Positions 1 through 5,210 of a stretch of DNA of 5,210 bases are shown here, in pieces. The notes under the pieces are model-generated. The model made no database searches and was not told the origin of the DNA. It worked only from the letters and a program-made list of their open reading frames with translations. The position numbers were made by a program, and so were the translations under genes. How positions within the stretch are numbered: the stretch's first letter is position 1; every line of letters starts with the position of its first letter. Source of the DNA: an uncultured Spirochaetaceae bacterium (GTDB lineage Bacteria; Spirochaetota; Spirochaetia; Treponematales; Treponemataceae); assembly GCA_937875245.1 (NCBI GenBank), contig CALNCH010000288.1, forward strand, positions 1-5,210, read 5' to 3'.

Positions 1-457
1 TCATATTCATGTACCACCACTACGAGAAAGAAAAGATGACATTCCATTAATGGTAAAGTCCTTTTTACAAGAATTTGCTAAAGAAAATGGCAAAGATATT
101 CAAGGAATAGACGCCGCTGCTCGTTCTGCACTGTATAAATTTGATTGGCCGGGGAACATACGACAATTAAGAAATTGCATCGAAAGTGCTGTAGTTATGT
201 GTGCTACCAAAAATATTTCTTTAGATGATTTGCCCCCCACCGTAAGAGGAAGTTCAGATTTAAATACTATACCAGTCCCTGCTGGTATTACGATGAATGA
301 AGCTGAAAAAATTATTATTCAACAAAATCTGGCAATAAATAAGGGAAACAAGAGTAAAACCGCTGATATTTTAGGAATAGGGCGAAAAACATTACACCGA
401 AAATTAGAAGAATTTGGTATTGGGGATGAAAAAGAGTTGGACACAGAAGAAAACTAA
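1..457 (+). CDS. Sigma-54-dependent NtrC/AtoC-family response regulator, C-terminal part (5' partial)
   Basis: This is the last 151 residues of a bacterial enhancer-binding protein; the gene enters from the left edge with its frame open from base 2. The visible protein starts HIHVPPLRERKDDIP, the conserved run near the end of the sigma-54 AAA+ ATPase domain. Next comes WPGNIRQLRN (visible residues about 49-58), the WPGNxREL motif whose arginine is the sensor-II residue. After a short linker there is a Fis-type helix-turn-helix (about residues 102-140), including NKGNKSKTADILGIGRKTLHRKL, followed by an acidic tail. Such proteins use ATP to remodel sigma-54 RNA polymerase at distant enhancer sites, usually under control of a sensor kinase. 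The GAFTGA loop, Walker motifs and any receiver domain lie outside the window, so 'response regulator' rather than another NtrC-like type is an inference. It ends TAA at 455-457, three bases from the stop of the convergent J-domain gene. An ATG at 50 is internal, because the conserved AAA+ sequence continues upstream of it. Confidence 0.93.
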   Translation, partial: HIHVPPLRERKDDIPLMVKSFLQEFAKENGKDIQGIDAAARSALYKFDWPGNIRQLRNCIESAVVMCATKNISLDDLPPTVRGSSDLNTIPVPAGITMNEAEKIIIQQNLAINKGNKSKTADILGIGRKTLHRKLEEFGIGDEKELDTEEN

Positions 458-460
458 TTT

Positions 461-868
461 TTAATCAATTTTTCCGGTGTTAAACCATGTTTGAATTCTT
501 TGAAAAGAACAATTGATTTCAGCTGACATAATTGTAGTCCTTTGTAAAGTAAAAGGATTATTTGCATGTCGGTCAGGATGGTATTTTAGTAATAATTTTT
601 TATGAGCGGCTTTACAAGTGGGAAAATCTGAAGTTACAGGAACTCCGAGACGAATAAAATCTTGATATAATTCTGCCGGTATAAATCCTAGCTTTTTACT
701 TTTTTCCGTTGTTTTTTGATTTGTTTCGGCAGTTGACCCAGAAGAAACATTCCATTTACTTTTCTTTTCTTTGGGATTTCTACCTGCTTCGTAATTTCGA
801 TAGTCAGAGTATGTGTCTTTATTGTCGTTAATATACGATTTTAATATAGAACCAAGTCTATCAAACAT
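461..868 (-). CDS. Small J-domain (DnaJ-like) protein
   Basis: A 135-residue protein with a J domain at its C-terminus. J domains stimulate the ATPase of Hsp70 (DnaK) through the HPD tripeptide between helices II and III. Here the tripeptide lies in KKLLLKYHPDRHANNP, with HPD at residues 97-99. Helix I is ELYQDFIRLGV (about 67-77), and the helix III region runs from about 108 to the end. The N-terminus (MFDRLGSILKSYIND) is followed by a polar linker rich in K, S, T and N (about 16-60). There is no Gly/Phe region, zinc finger or DnaJ C-terminal domain, so this is a J-domain-only (class C type) cochaperone, not DnaJ itself. Its client is unknown. The start at 868 is preferred because GGGTGG lies 5 bases upstream. 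An in-frame ATG at 883 would add MWVDN but has no Shine-Dalgarno and abuts a -10-like TATACT. The gene is divergent from galM. Confidence 0.85.
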   Translation of the reverse strand: MFDRLGSILKSYINDNKDTYSDYRNYEAGRNPKEKKSKWNVSSGSTAETNQKTTEKSKKLGFIPAELYQDFIRLGVPVTSDFPTCKAAHKKLLLKYHPDRHANNPFTLQRTTIMSAEINCSFQRIQTWFNTGKID

Positions 869-873
869 ATTAT

Positions 874-879
874 CCACCC
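874..879 (-). promoter_or_regulatory. Probable ribosome binding site favouring the inner start of the J-domain gene
   Basis: On the - strand GGGTGG lies 5 bases before the ATG at 868. It can pair with the 16S 3' end through G:U pairs. The outer ATG at 883 is preceded only by AT-rich sequence with no purine-rich run, so this site decides the start, though the match is only moderate. Confidence 0.45.
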
Positions 880-881
880 AC

Positions 882-936
882 ATAGTATAAATATAAAGTC
901 AACTCTTTGCAATTATCGGTTAATGGTTTATACTAT
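882..936. promoter_or_regulatory. Divergent promoter region with a 10-bp inverted repeat (J-domain gene / galM)
   Basis: ATAGTATAAA at 882-891 and TTTATACTAT at 927-936 are exact reverse complements separated by 35 bases. The centre of the dyad falls on the palindrome TTGCAA at 907-912. Read rightward, TTGCAA is followed after 16 bases by TATACT (929-934). Read leftward, the same TTGCAA is followed after 17 bases by TATACT (889-884). Both fit a sigma-70 promoter with a shared, imperfect -35 (four of six consensus bases) and a good -10. The rightward start would be near 941 and serve galM. The leftward start would be near 877, just upstream of the preferred J-gene start. Alternatively, the repeat is an operator for a dimeric regulator. 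The sequence is directly seen; the promoter role is inferred. Confidence 0.55.
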
Positions 937-953
937 TTTAGTGGTTTTTTTAT

Positions 954-962
954 GAGAGGTGA
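954..962 (+). promoter_or_regulatory. Shine-Dalgarno of galM
   Basis: GAGAGGTGA is a strong match to the anti-Shine-Dalgarno sequence. Its GAGG core (956-959) ends 5 bases before the ATG at 965. It also contains the in-frame GTG at 959, which would be an alternative start but would lie inside the ribosome binding site; this argues for ATG 965. Confidence 0.8.
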
Positions 963-964
963 TA

Positions 965-1999
965 ATGAAGATAAAAAAACAGAAGTTTGGACTACTTTCT
1001 GATGGACAGAAAATAAATTTATATACCGTTAGTAATGATGAAATGTCTTTTTCTGTAACTAACTATGGTTGTACCTTAACCAGTATAGTTATTCCATCTA
1101 AAACAAGTGAAAAAGATGATATTTTATTAGGCCATTCAACTTTAGAGGGCTTATTACGAGAAAAAAACTGTTATATGGGTGCCTTTGTTGGTCGTTTTGC
1201 CAATCGTATAGGGAAAGCCACTTTTGAATTAAATGGTACAACTTATGCTTTAGACAAAAACGATGGTGAAAATTCTCTCCATGGCGGTTTTAATGGATAT
1301 AACCGCATGATATGGAAAGGAGAAGAAGTAGAAACTCACGGGGGATCTGGGGTTCGTTTTACTCATACCAGTAAAGACGGGGAACAGGGATTTCCTGGAA
1401 ATGTTACATTAGAAGTAACGTACCTCTTAAACGATCACAATGAAATTACCATGCGTTATCGAGCTGAAACGGATCGTGATACTCCCATCAGTTTAACTAA
1501 CCATGCATATTACAACTTATTAGGACAAGGGAAAGGATCTATCCTTAATCATGAACTTTATATTAATGGATCCTCTGTTTTGGAAGTAAATGATGATTTA
1601 ATACCAACTGGAAAATTAGTACCCGTTGAAAATACACCTTTTGATTTTACTACTCCTAAGACAATTGAAAAGGATTTTAATGCTTTACCTTGTGGATACG
1701 ATCATAATTATTGTATTAATGCAGGAAAAGGAAAAGTAACGCTGTGTGCCTCTGTTTTCGAACCAGTTACAGGCCGGTCTATGGTTGTTTCTACAAATCA
1801 ACCAGGTGTTCAGTTTTATAGTGGAAATTTTTTAAATAATGTTATTGGTAAAAATTATGTAACTTATCCAAATCAATCCGGATTTTGCTTGGAAACACAA
1901 CAGTATCCAGACGCTCCGAATCATGAAAATTTTCCATCTTGTATAGTACATCCCGGTGAATCCTGGGAATCAATCACTGTTCATAGTTTTAAATGGTGA
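965..1999 (+). CDS. galM: Aldose 1-epimerase (mutarotase)
   Basis: A complete 344-residue cytoplasmic enzyme that interconverts the alpha and beta anomers of aldohexoses, mainly galactose and glucose; it is the entry step to the Leloir pathway. The length is normal for the family. All the hallmark segments are present: GRFANRI (Arg at about 77, substrate binding), SLHGG (His at about 106), LTNHAYYNL (His at about 180, the catalytic acid), GYDHNY (Asp at about 246), NQPGVQFYSGNF (about 278-289) and CLETQQYPDAPN (Glu at about 310, the catalytic base). No signal peptide is visible. The start at ATG 965 is chosen from the Shine-Dalgarno. The gene appears monocistronic: a divergent promoter lies upstream, and a probable terminator lies in the 85-base gap before the V-ATPase operon. 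No galactokinase or transferase gene is adjacent, so its exact sugar role here cannot be read from context. I see no missing catalytic residue or frameshift. Confidence 0.96.
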   Translation: MKIKKQKFGLLSDGQKINLYTVSNDEMSFSVTNYGCTLTSIVIPSKTSEKDDILLGHSTLEGLLREKNCYMGAFVGRFANRIGKATFELNGTTYALDKNDGENSLHGGFNGYNRMIWKGEEVETHGGSGVRFTHTSKDGEQGFPGNVTLEVTYLLNDHNEITMRYRAETDRDTPISLTNHAYYNLLGQGKGSILNHELYINGSSVLEVNDDLIPTGKLVPVENTPFDFTTPKTIEKDFNALPCGYDHNYCINAGKGKVTLCASVFEPVTGRSMVVSTNQPGVQFYSGNFLNNVIGKNYVTYPNQSGFCLETQQYPDAPNHENFPSCIVHPGESWESITVHSFKW

Positions 2000-2008
2000 T
2001 ATTTCGAT

Positions 2009-2046
2009 GAAATCACTTGTGTAATGTTGATTTTTTTATTTTTTGG
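2009..2046 (+). terminator. Possible rho-independent terminator of galM
   Basis: Ten bases after the galM stop, AAATCAC (2010-2016) can pair with the GTTGATTT segment (2026-2033) with one bulged T. This gives a stem of about 7 bp with a 9-base loop. The right arm runs into two T-runs, at 2031-2037 and 2039-2044. The stem is AT-rich and weak. An alternative overlapping hairpin pairs GTGAT (1996-2000) with ATCAC (2012-2016). The T-runs make termination plausible, but the call is tentative. Confidence 0.4.
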
Positions 2047-2074
2047 GTTTATTTTATTACAAGTTATATATTAT
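2027..2074 (+). promoter_or_regulatory. Possible promoter of the V-ATPase operon
   Basis: The operon needs a promoter in the 85-base gap after galM. One candidate is TTGATT (2027-2032), 17 bases, TATTTT (2050-2055), which would start near 2062 and leave the Shine-Dalgarno intact. A second is TTGGGT (2043-2048), 18 bases, TATATT (2067-2072), which has a better -10 but would start almost on the ribosome binding site. Both are weak at the -35, and the region is very AT-rich, so the exact element is uncertain. Confidence 0.35.
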
Positions 2075-2080
2075 GAGGGG
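2075..2080 (+). promoter_or_regulatory. Shine-Dalgarno of atpE
   Basis: GAGGGG sits 4 bases before the ATG at 2085. It overlaps an in-frame upstream ATG at 2073 and lies downstream of an in-frame TTG at 2043, so those are unlikely starts. The protein from 2085 (MDVQLQELIDKIKKDG) has the expected E-subunit N-terminus. Confidence 0.75.
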
Positions 2081-2084
2081 TTCT

Positions 2085-2708
2085 ATGGACGTCCAACTTC
2101 AAGAGTTGATCGACAAGATCAAAAAAGACGGTGTTGCAACAGCTGAATCAAAAGCTGCTACAATTATCGCTGATGCAGAAAAAAAGGCTGCCACTATTAT
2201 TGCAGACGCAGAAACAAAGGCAGCAGGTTTGGTTAAAACTGCAAAAGCAGAAACTGAACGATTGGAAAAAGCCAGTATCGATGCTATAAGTCAAGCCGGA
2301 CGAAATTTACTTATTTCATTCCGGGATGGAATTACTACTGAGCTTTCAGCACTTATAAAAGCAGAAACAGCTAAAGCATATAACGCTGATATGCTAAAAA
2401 CAGTAATCCCAGAAACAATTAAAAAATGGGTGGAAAAGAATGATGCTGAATCAGTTTCTGTTCTTTTATCTGAAAAAGATCTTGCTACCTTGGAAAGTGG
2501 TCTTCAATCAGCTCTTAAAGCTGAAATTGCAAAAGGCCTTGAAGTTAAGTCAGATGCTAGTTTATCTGCAGGCTTCCGAATTGGTGTAAAAGACGGTTCT
2601 GCATACTACGATTTTTCTTCTGAAGCAGTGGCAGAATTGTTTTCTGCATATCTTAATCCAAGAACAGCACAGATTTTAAAATCAGCTGTTAGTGAAGGAA
2701 ATAAATAG
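2085..2708 (+). CDS. atpE: V-type ATPase subunit E (peripheral stalk)
   Basis: A 207-residue protein, typical in length for bacterial and archaeal E subunits. E forms the peripheral stalk that holds the A3B3 head still against rotor torque. The N-terminal half is a long Ala/Lys/Glu-rich helix (about residues 1-70). It contains three consecutive 11-residue units starting KAATIIADAE, KAATIIADAE and KAAGLVKTAK (residues 23-55), the hendecad spacing expected of the right-handed stalk coiled coil. The C-terminal half (about 75-195) is mixed alpha/beta and would cap the head; it includes VSVLLSEKDLATLESGL and GFRIGVKDGSAYYDFSSEAVAELFSAYL. There is no signal peptide. The gene leads the visible operon, and its TAG stop shares one base with the GTG start of the DUF2764 gene, implying coupled translation. 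The partner stalk subunit (G/H type) is not in the window. The assignment rests on both sequence character and position before atpA and atpB. Confidence 0.9.
   Translation: MDVQLQELIDKIKKDGVATAESKAATIIADAEKKAATIIADAETKAAGLVKTAKAETERLEKASIDAISQAGRNLLISFRDGITTELSALIKAETAKAYNADMLKTVIPETIKKWVEKNDAESVSVLLSEKDLATLESGLQSALKAEIAKGLEVKSDASLSAGFRIGVKDGSAYYDFSSEAVAELFSAYLNPRTAQILKSAVSEGNK
2151..2249 (+). repeat. Three tandem 33-bp (11-codon) units within atpE
   Basis: Units at 2151-2183, 2184-2216 and 2217-2249 encode KAATIIADAEK, KAATIIADAET and KAAGLVKTAKA. The first ten residues of units 1 and 2 are identical, but six of those ten codons differ synonymously. The repeat is therefore kept at the protein level and is not a fresh DNA duplication. 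It fits a hendecad coiled coil. Confidence 0.85.
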
Positions 2709-3250
2709 TGAGTAATTGGTATTATCTGATGGCGCAGCTTCCAAGCTTTTCAATTAGTTCTGGAACTACTCTGCCCATTACTGAAGAATACTTCAATGAA
2801 CTTTGTTCTCGATTTTTAGATAACAAAACTATGAGTTTGCTTAATAGTCTTTCTTTGGAACCACCATTGAAAAGAACTTCAACAGGTTCAAAGTTTGTTG
2901 ATCTTTGGTATGATTGGGAACGTACTTTGCGAATTGCTTTAGCACAAATTCGTGCTACAAAATTACACAAAGAGTTCAATACAAACCTTCCCTCTACTTC
3001 CCCTGAAATTCTGCAAACAGCACGGACTGCAACAGGTTTTGACAGTCCACTAGAAGCAGAAGAATATTTGTATAATGCACGTTTAGAGGCTTTACAAAAG
3101 TTTAGTACTCTAGAACCATTTTCAACTGATGCATTACTTGCTTATGCATTAAGGTTAAAAATGGCATACCGCATTAGAAAATTCAGCGAAGAAGAAGGAA
3201 TGGCTTCTTATCGGAAAATTTATGATACGATACTTGGAGAAACAACATGA
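2708..3250 (+). CDS. DUF2764 family protein of the V-ATPase operon
   Basis: A 180-residue, mostly helical soluble protein without signal peptide or membrane segment. From established knowledge, a protein of this kind (DUF2764) sits between the E and A genes in the V-ATPase operons of treponemes, chlamydiae and Bacteroidetes; its function is not established. The N-terminus NWYYLMAQLPS matches the family's opening motif, which supports the GTG start at 2708; the next ATG (2729) would cut this motif. A weak AGGA lies 8 bases upstream. Other notable segments are DLWYDWERTLRIALAQIRA (residues 65-83) and EPFSTDALLAYALRLKMAYRIRKF (136-159). The second resembles the C-terminal helix pattern of V/A-ATPase subunit C, where a PF/PL turn is followed by an 'AY' helix and a basic segment. 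Its position also matches that of subunit C in canonical operons, although it is about half the length. A C-like rotor-axis role is inference. It overlaps atpA by 4 bases (ATGA). Confidence 0.85.
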   Translation: MSNWYYLMAQLPSFSISSGTTLPITEEYFNELCSRFLDNKTMSLLNSLSLEPPLKRTSTGSKFVDLWYDWERTLRIALAQIRATKLHKEFNTNLPSTSPEILQTARTATGFDSPLEAEEYLYNARLEALQKFSTLEPFSTDALLAYALRLKMAYRIRKFSEEEGMASYRKIYDTILGETT

Positions 3251-5016
3251 CGGATACAAAAGGAAAGGTAGTCGCTGTCAATGGTAACATGATTTCTGTA
3301 GCTTTCGACGGAAATGTTGCCTTGAACGAAGTAGGCTATGTAATCGTTGGTGGAAAAAGACTTAAGAGTGAAGTTATCCGTATTCGGGGTGGACGAGCTC
3401 AATTACAGGTTTTTGAAATCACAAAAGGAATTCAAACCGGCGACGAAGTTGAATTTACAGGGGATTTGCTTTCTGTTGAATTAGGACCTGGACTTTTAGG
3501 ACAGGTTTTTGATGGTTTGCAGAACCCGCTTCCCCAGCTTGCTGAACAAGCTGGTTATTTCTTGGAACGAGGTGTTTACTTAGACGCTCTTCCAGATGAC
3601 ACTGTATGGAATTGGACTCCACTTGTAAAAGTAGGAGATACAGTTCGCCGTGGTGATATTTTGGGAACAGTACCAGAAGGTCCTTTTACCCATAAAATAA
3701 TGGTACCTTTTAATTTTTACGGGACCTATACAGTAAAAAAAGTCACCTCAGCAGGTCAGTACAAATTAAAAGATACAATGACTGTTTTAGTAGATGAAAA
3801 AGGTAAAGAACACAATACAACTATGAGTTTTATGTGGCCTGTTAAGCGTGCAGTTGACTGCTATACAGAACGATTAAAGCCAGAAGAAACCATGGTTACA
3901 AAAATTCGACTTATTGATACATTCTTCCCTGTTGCAAAAGGTGGTACCTACTGTATTCCAGGACCTTTCGGTGCAGGAAAAACAGTTTTACAGCACACAA
4001 CAAGCCGTAATGCCGATGTTGACGTTGTAATTGTAGCAGCTTGTGGTGAACGAGCCGGTGAAGTTGTAGAAATCTTAAAAGAATTTCCAGAGTTAAAAGA
4101 TCCAAGAACTGGTCGCTCCCTTATGGAAAGAACAATAATTATTTGTAATACCTCCTCAATGCCGGTAGCAGCTCGTGAAGCATCAGTTTACACTGGTGTT
4201 ACTTTAGCCGAATACTATCGCCAAATGGGATTACACGTATTGTTATTAGCAGATTCCACTTCTCGATGGGCACAAGCTCTTCGTGAAATGTCAGGTCGTT
4301 TGGAAGAAATCCCTGGTGAAGAAGCCTTCCCAGCTTACTTGGAATCTTATATTGCTGCTTTCTATGAACGAGCAGGTGTTGTTCGTTTGAATGACGGCTC
4401 AGTTGGTTCAGTAACAATTGGTGGAACTGTATCTCCAGCTGGTGGTAACTTTGAAGAACCTGTTACACAGGCTACATTGAAAGTTGTTGGTTCATTCCAT
4501 GGACTTTCTCGTGAACGTTCAGATGCACGTAAGTATCCTGCAATTGACCCATTAGATTCTTGGTCAAAATATAAGAGTGTTATCCGAGAAGATTGGGTAG
4601 CCTTTGCTCGTAAGGTTTTACGACGGGGAACAGAAGTTGTTCAGATGATGAAGGTTGTTGGTGAAGAAGGAAGTAGCCTTGAAGATTTCGTTTTGTATTT
4701 GAAATCAGATTTCTTGGACTCTGTATATTTCCAACAAAACTCATTTGATGCCATTGATTCTTCTGCTAGTGTAGAACGACAAACCTATGTTTTCAAACGT
4801 CTTATTACCATTTTAGGTTCTGACTTTAATTTACCTGGAAAAGACGAAGCTCGTGCTTTCTTCAATCAGTTACGACAGAACTTTATTGACTGGAACTATA
4901 GCGAATGGATGTCTGAAGCTTTTAAAAATAAAGAAAAAGATATTGATGAGTTATATGCATCTAAGTCAGGAAAGTCTGGTCCACAGGTTTTAGAACTGCT
5001 TAAGGACGGTGAATAA
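3247..5016 (+). CDS. atpA: V-type ATPase catalytic subunit A
   Basis: A complete 589-residue subunit that binds and hydrolyses (or makes) ATP in the A3B3 head. Domains in order: N-terminal beta barrel (about 1-70, GKVVAVNGNMISVAF), the join VELGPGLLGQVFDGLQNPL (77-95), the A-specific bulge domain (about 110-200), the nucleotide-binding domain, and a C-terminal helical domain (about 440-589). The P-loop is GPFGAGKT (239-246, Lys245, Thr246). The catalytic glutamate is probably Glu268 in CGERAGE. Walker B is VLLLAD (331-336), followed by STSRWAQALREMSGRLEEIPGEEAFP. VSPAGGNFEEPVTQATL (395-411) is the usual downstream signature. GERAGE, where most archaeal-type A subunits have GERGNE, and PAGGNFEEP look like the variant found with DUF2764-containing operons. 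The start has GGAG 7 bases upstream, inside the preceding gene. The end of the gene carries the ribosome binding site for atpB. I see no damage to key residues. In vivo direction (pump or synthase) cannot be read here. Confidence 0.98.
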   Translation: MTDTKGKVVAVNGNMISVAFDGNVALNEVGYVIVGGKRLKSEVIRIRGGRAQLQVFEITKGIQTGDEVEFTGDLLSVELGPGLLGQVFDGLQNPLPQLAEQAGYFLERGVYLDALPDDTVWNWTPLVKVGDTVRRGDILGTVPEGPFTHKIMVPFNFYGTYTVKKVTSAGQYKLKDTMTVLVDEKGKEHNTTMSFMWPVKRAVDCYTERLKPEETMVTKIRLIDTFFPVAKGGTYCIPGPFGAGKTVLQHTTSRNADVDVVIVAACGERAGEVVEILKEFPELKDPRTGRSLMERTIIICNTSSMPVAAREASVYTGVTLAEYYRQMGLHVLLLADSTSRWAQALREMSGRLEEIPGEEAFPAYLESYIAAFYERAGVVRLNDGSVGSVTIGGTVSPAGGNFEEPVTQATLKVVGSFHGLSRERSDARKYPAIDPLDSWSKYKSVIREDWVAFARKVLRRGTEVVQMMKVVGEEGSSLEDFVLYLKSDFLDSVYFQQNSFDAIDSSASVERQTYVFKRLITILGSDFNLPGKDEARAFFNQLRQNFIDWNYSEWMSEAFKNKEKDIDELYASKSGKSGPQVLELLKDGE

Positions 5017-5018
5017 CA

Positions 5019-5210
5019 ATGAATAAAGTATACAGTAAAATTGAATCTATTATCGGTTCTGTTATTACAGTACGTGCCCAAGGCGTTAAATATGGTGAAC
5101 TTGCAGAAATTGAAACAGCATTCGGAACTTCTCTTGCTGAAGTAAACCGTGTTGATGGAGATTTAGTTTCATTGCAGGTTTTCGCTGGTGGTCGAGGTGT
5201 TTCAACAGGT
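5019..5210 (+). CDS. atpB: V-type ATPase subunit B, N-terminal part (3' partial)
   Basis: The first 64 codons of the non-catalytic nucleotide-binding subunit, which alternates with A in the head. The reading frame is open to the window edge. The translation starts MNKVYSKIESIIGSV and contains GVKYGELAEIET and VSLQVFAGGRGVSTG. This is the N-terminal beta-barrel pattern of B subunits: a 'Y..I..I.G' opening, then 'GV.YGEL.EIE', then 'QVF.G..G'. The start lies 2 bases after the atpA stop. The ribosome binding sequence GGACGGTGA (5004-5012) is inside the end of atpA, with GGTGA ending 6 bases before the ATG, which suggests coupled translation. The rest of the gene, and probably subunits D, I and K in the usual order, lie beyond the right edge. 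Confidence 0.95.
   Translation, partial: MNKVYSKIESIIGSVITVRAQGVKYGELAEIETAFGTSLAEVNRVDGDLVSLQVFAGGRGVSTG

Noticed and set aside
952..1002. Short out-of-frame open reading frame of 16 codons (MRGDNEDKK...) overlapping the galM start
   Set aside because: It has no Shine-Dalgarno of its own, and its sequence is just the galM ribosome binding site and start read in another frame; chance is the simplest explanation.
1996..2016. Hairpin GTGAT / ATCAC over the galM stop as a stand-alone terminator
   Set aside because: The stem has a two-base bulge, and its right arm ends 12 or more bases before the T-run; the overlapping stem ending at 2033 fits better.
2043..2084. Longer atpE starts at TTG 2043 or ATG 2073
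   Set aside because: The added residues (MGLFYYKLYIMRGS) do not resemble the family, the region is the AT-rich promoter and ribosome binding site, and GAGGGG is correctly spaced for ATG 2085.
2722..2979. 85-codon open frame on the - strand inside the DUF2764 gene
   Set aside because: It lies wholly inside a well-supported operon gene in another frame, with no recognisable domain; a shadow frame.
3911..4417. Two - strand open frames (3911-4105 and 4199-4417) opposite atpA
   Set aside because: They have low-complexity Leu/His/Gln-rich translations typical of the antisense of a conserved gene and no domain signature.
4896..5081. 61-codon - strand open frame spanning the atpA–atpB junction
   Set aside because: It overlaps two coupled operon genes on the other strand and has no family resemblance.

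Overview
The window looks like part of the chromosome of a low-GC spirochaete, most probably a Treponema species. This rests on the gene content and on protein signatures: a bacterial V-type (A/V) ATPase operon in the compact order E – DUF2764 – A – B, an NtrC-type response regulator, and AT-rich codon use. The genus is an inference; no rRNA or other taxonomic marker is present.

Layout. (i) 1-457, + strand: the C-terminal part of a sigma-54-dependent, NtrC-family regulator, comprising the end of the AAA+ domain and a Fis-type DNA-binding domain. (ii) 461-868, - strand: a small protein with a C-terminal J domain, convergent with the regulator and only 3 bases from it. (iii) About 869-964: a divergent intergenic region with a striking dyad. 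Two TATACT -10-like hexamers point away from each other and sit inside a perfect 10-bp inverted repeat centred on the palindrome TTGCAA. (iv) 965-1999, + strand: galM, aldose 1-epimerase, complete with all expected catalytic residues. (v) 2000-2084: a short gap holding a probable terminator for galM and a probable promoter and ribosome binding site for the next operon. (vi) 2085-5210, + strand: the start of the V-ATPase operon, with atpE (peripheral stalk), a DUF2764 protein, atpA (catalytic subunit) and the first 64 codons of atpB. It runs off the right edge.

The four V-ATPase genes are packed with a 1-base overlap, a 4-base ATGA overlap and a 2-base gap, so they are almost certainly co-transcribed and translationally coupled. 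Together they would build the soluble V1 catalytic head (A, B), one stalk subunit (E) and, by inference, a reduced central-axis or C-like component (DUF2764). The membrane subunits that would decide H+ or Na+ specificity lie outside the window. galM and the J-domain gene are separate transcription units and look like neighbours rather than partners.

No mobile element, CRISPR array or RNA gene was seen. No stretch longer than 100 bases lacks a gene. I found no wholly novel system. The points most worth a second look are the DUF2764 protein in the place of subunit C, and the symmetric divergent promoter.
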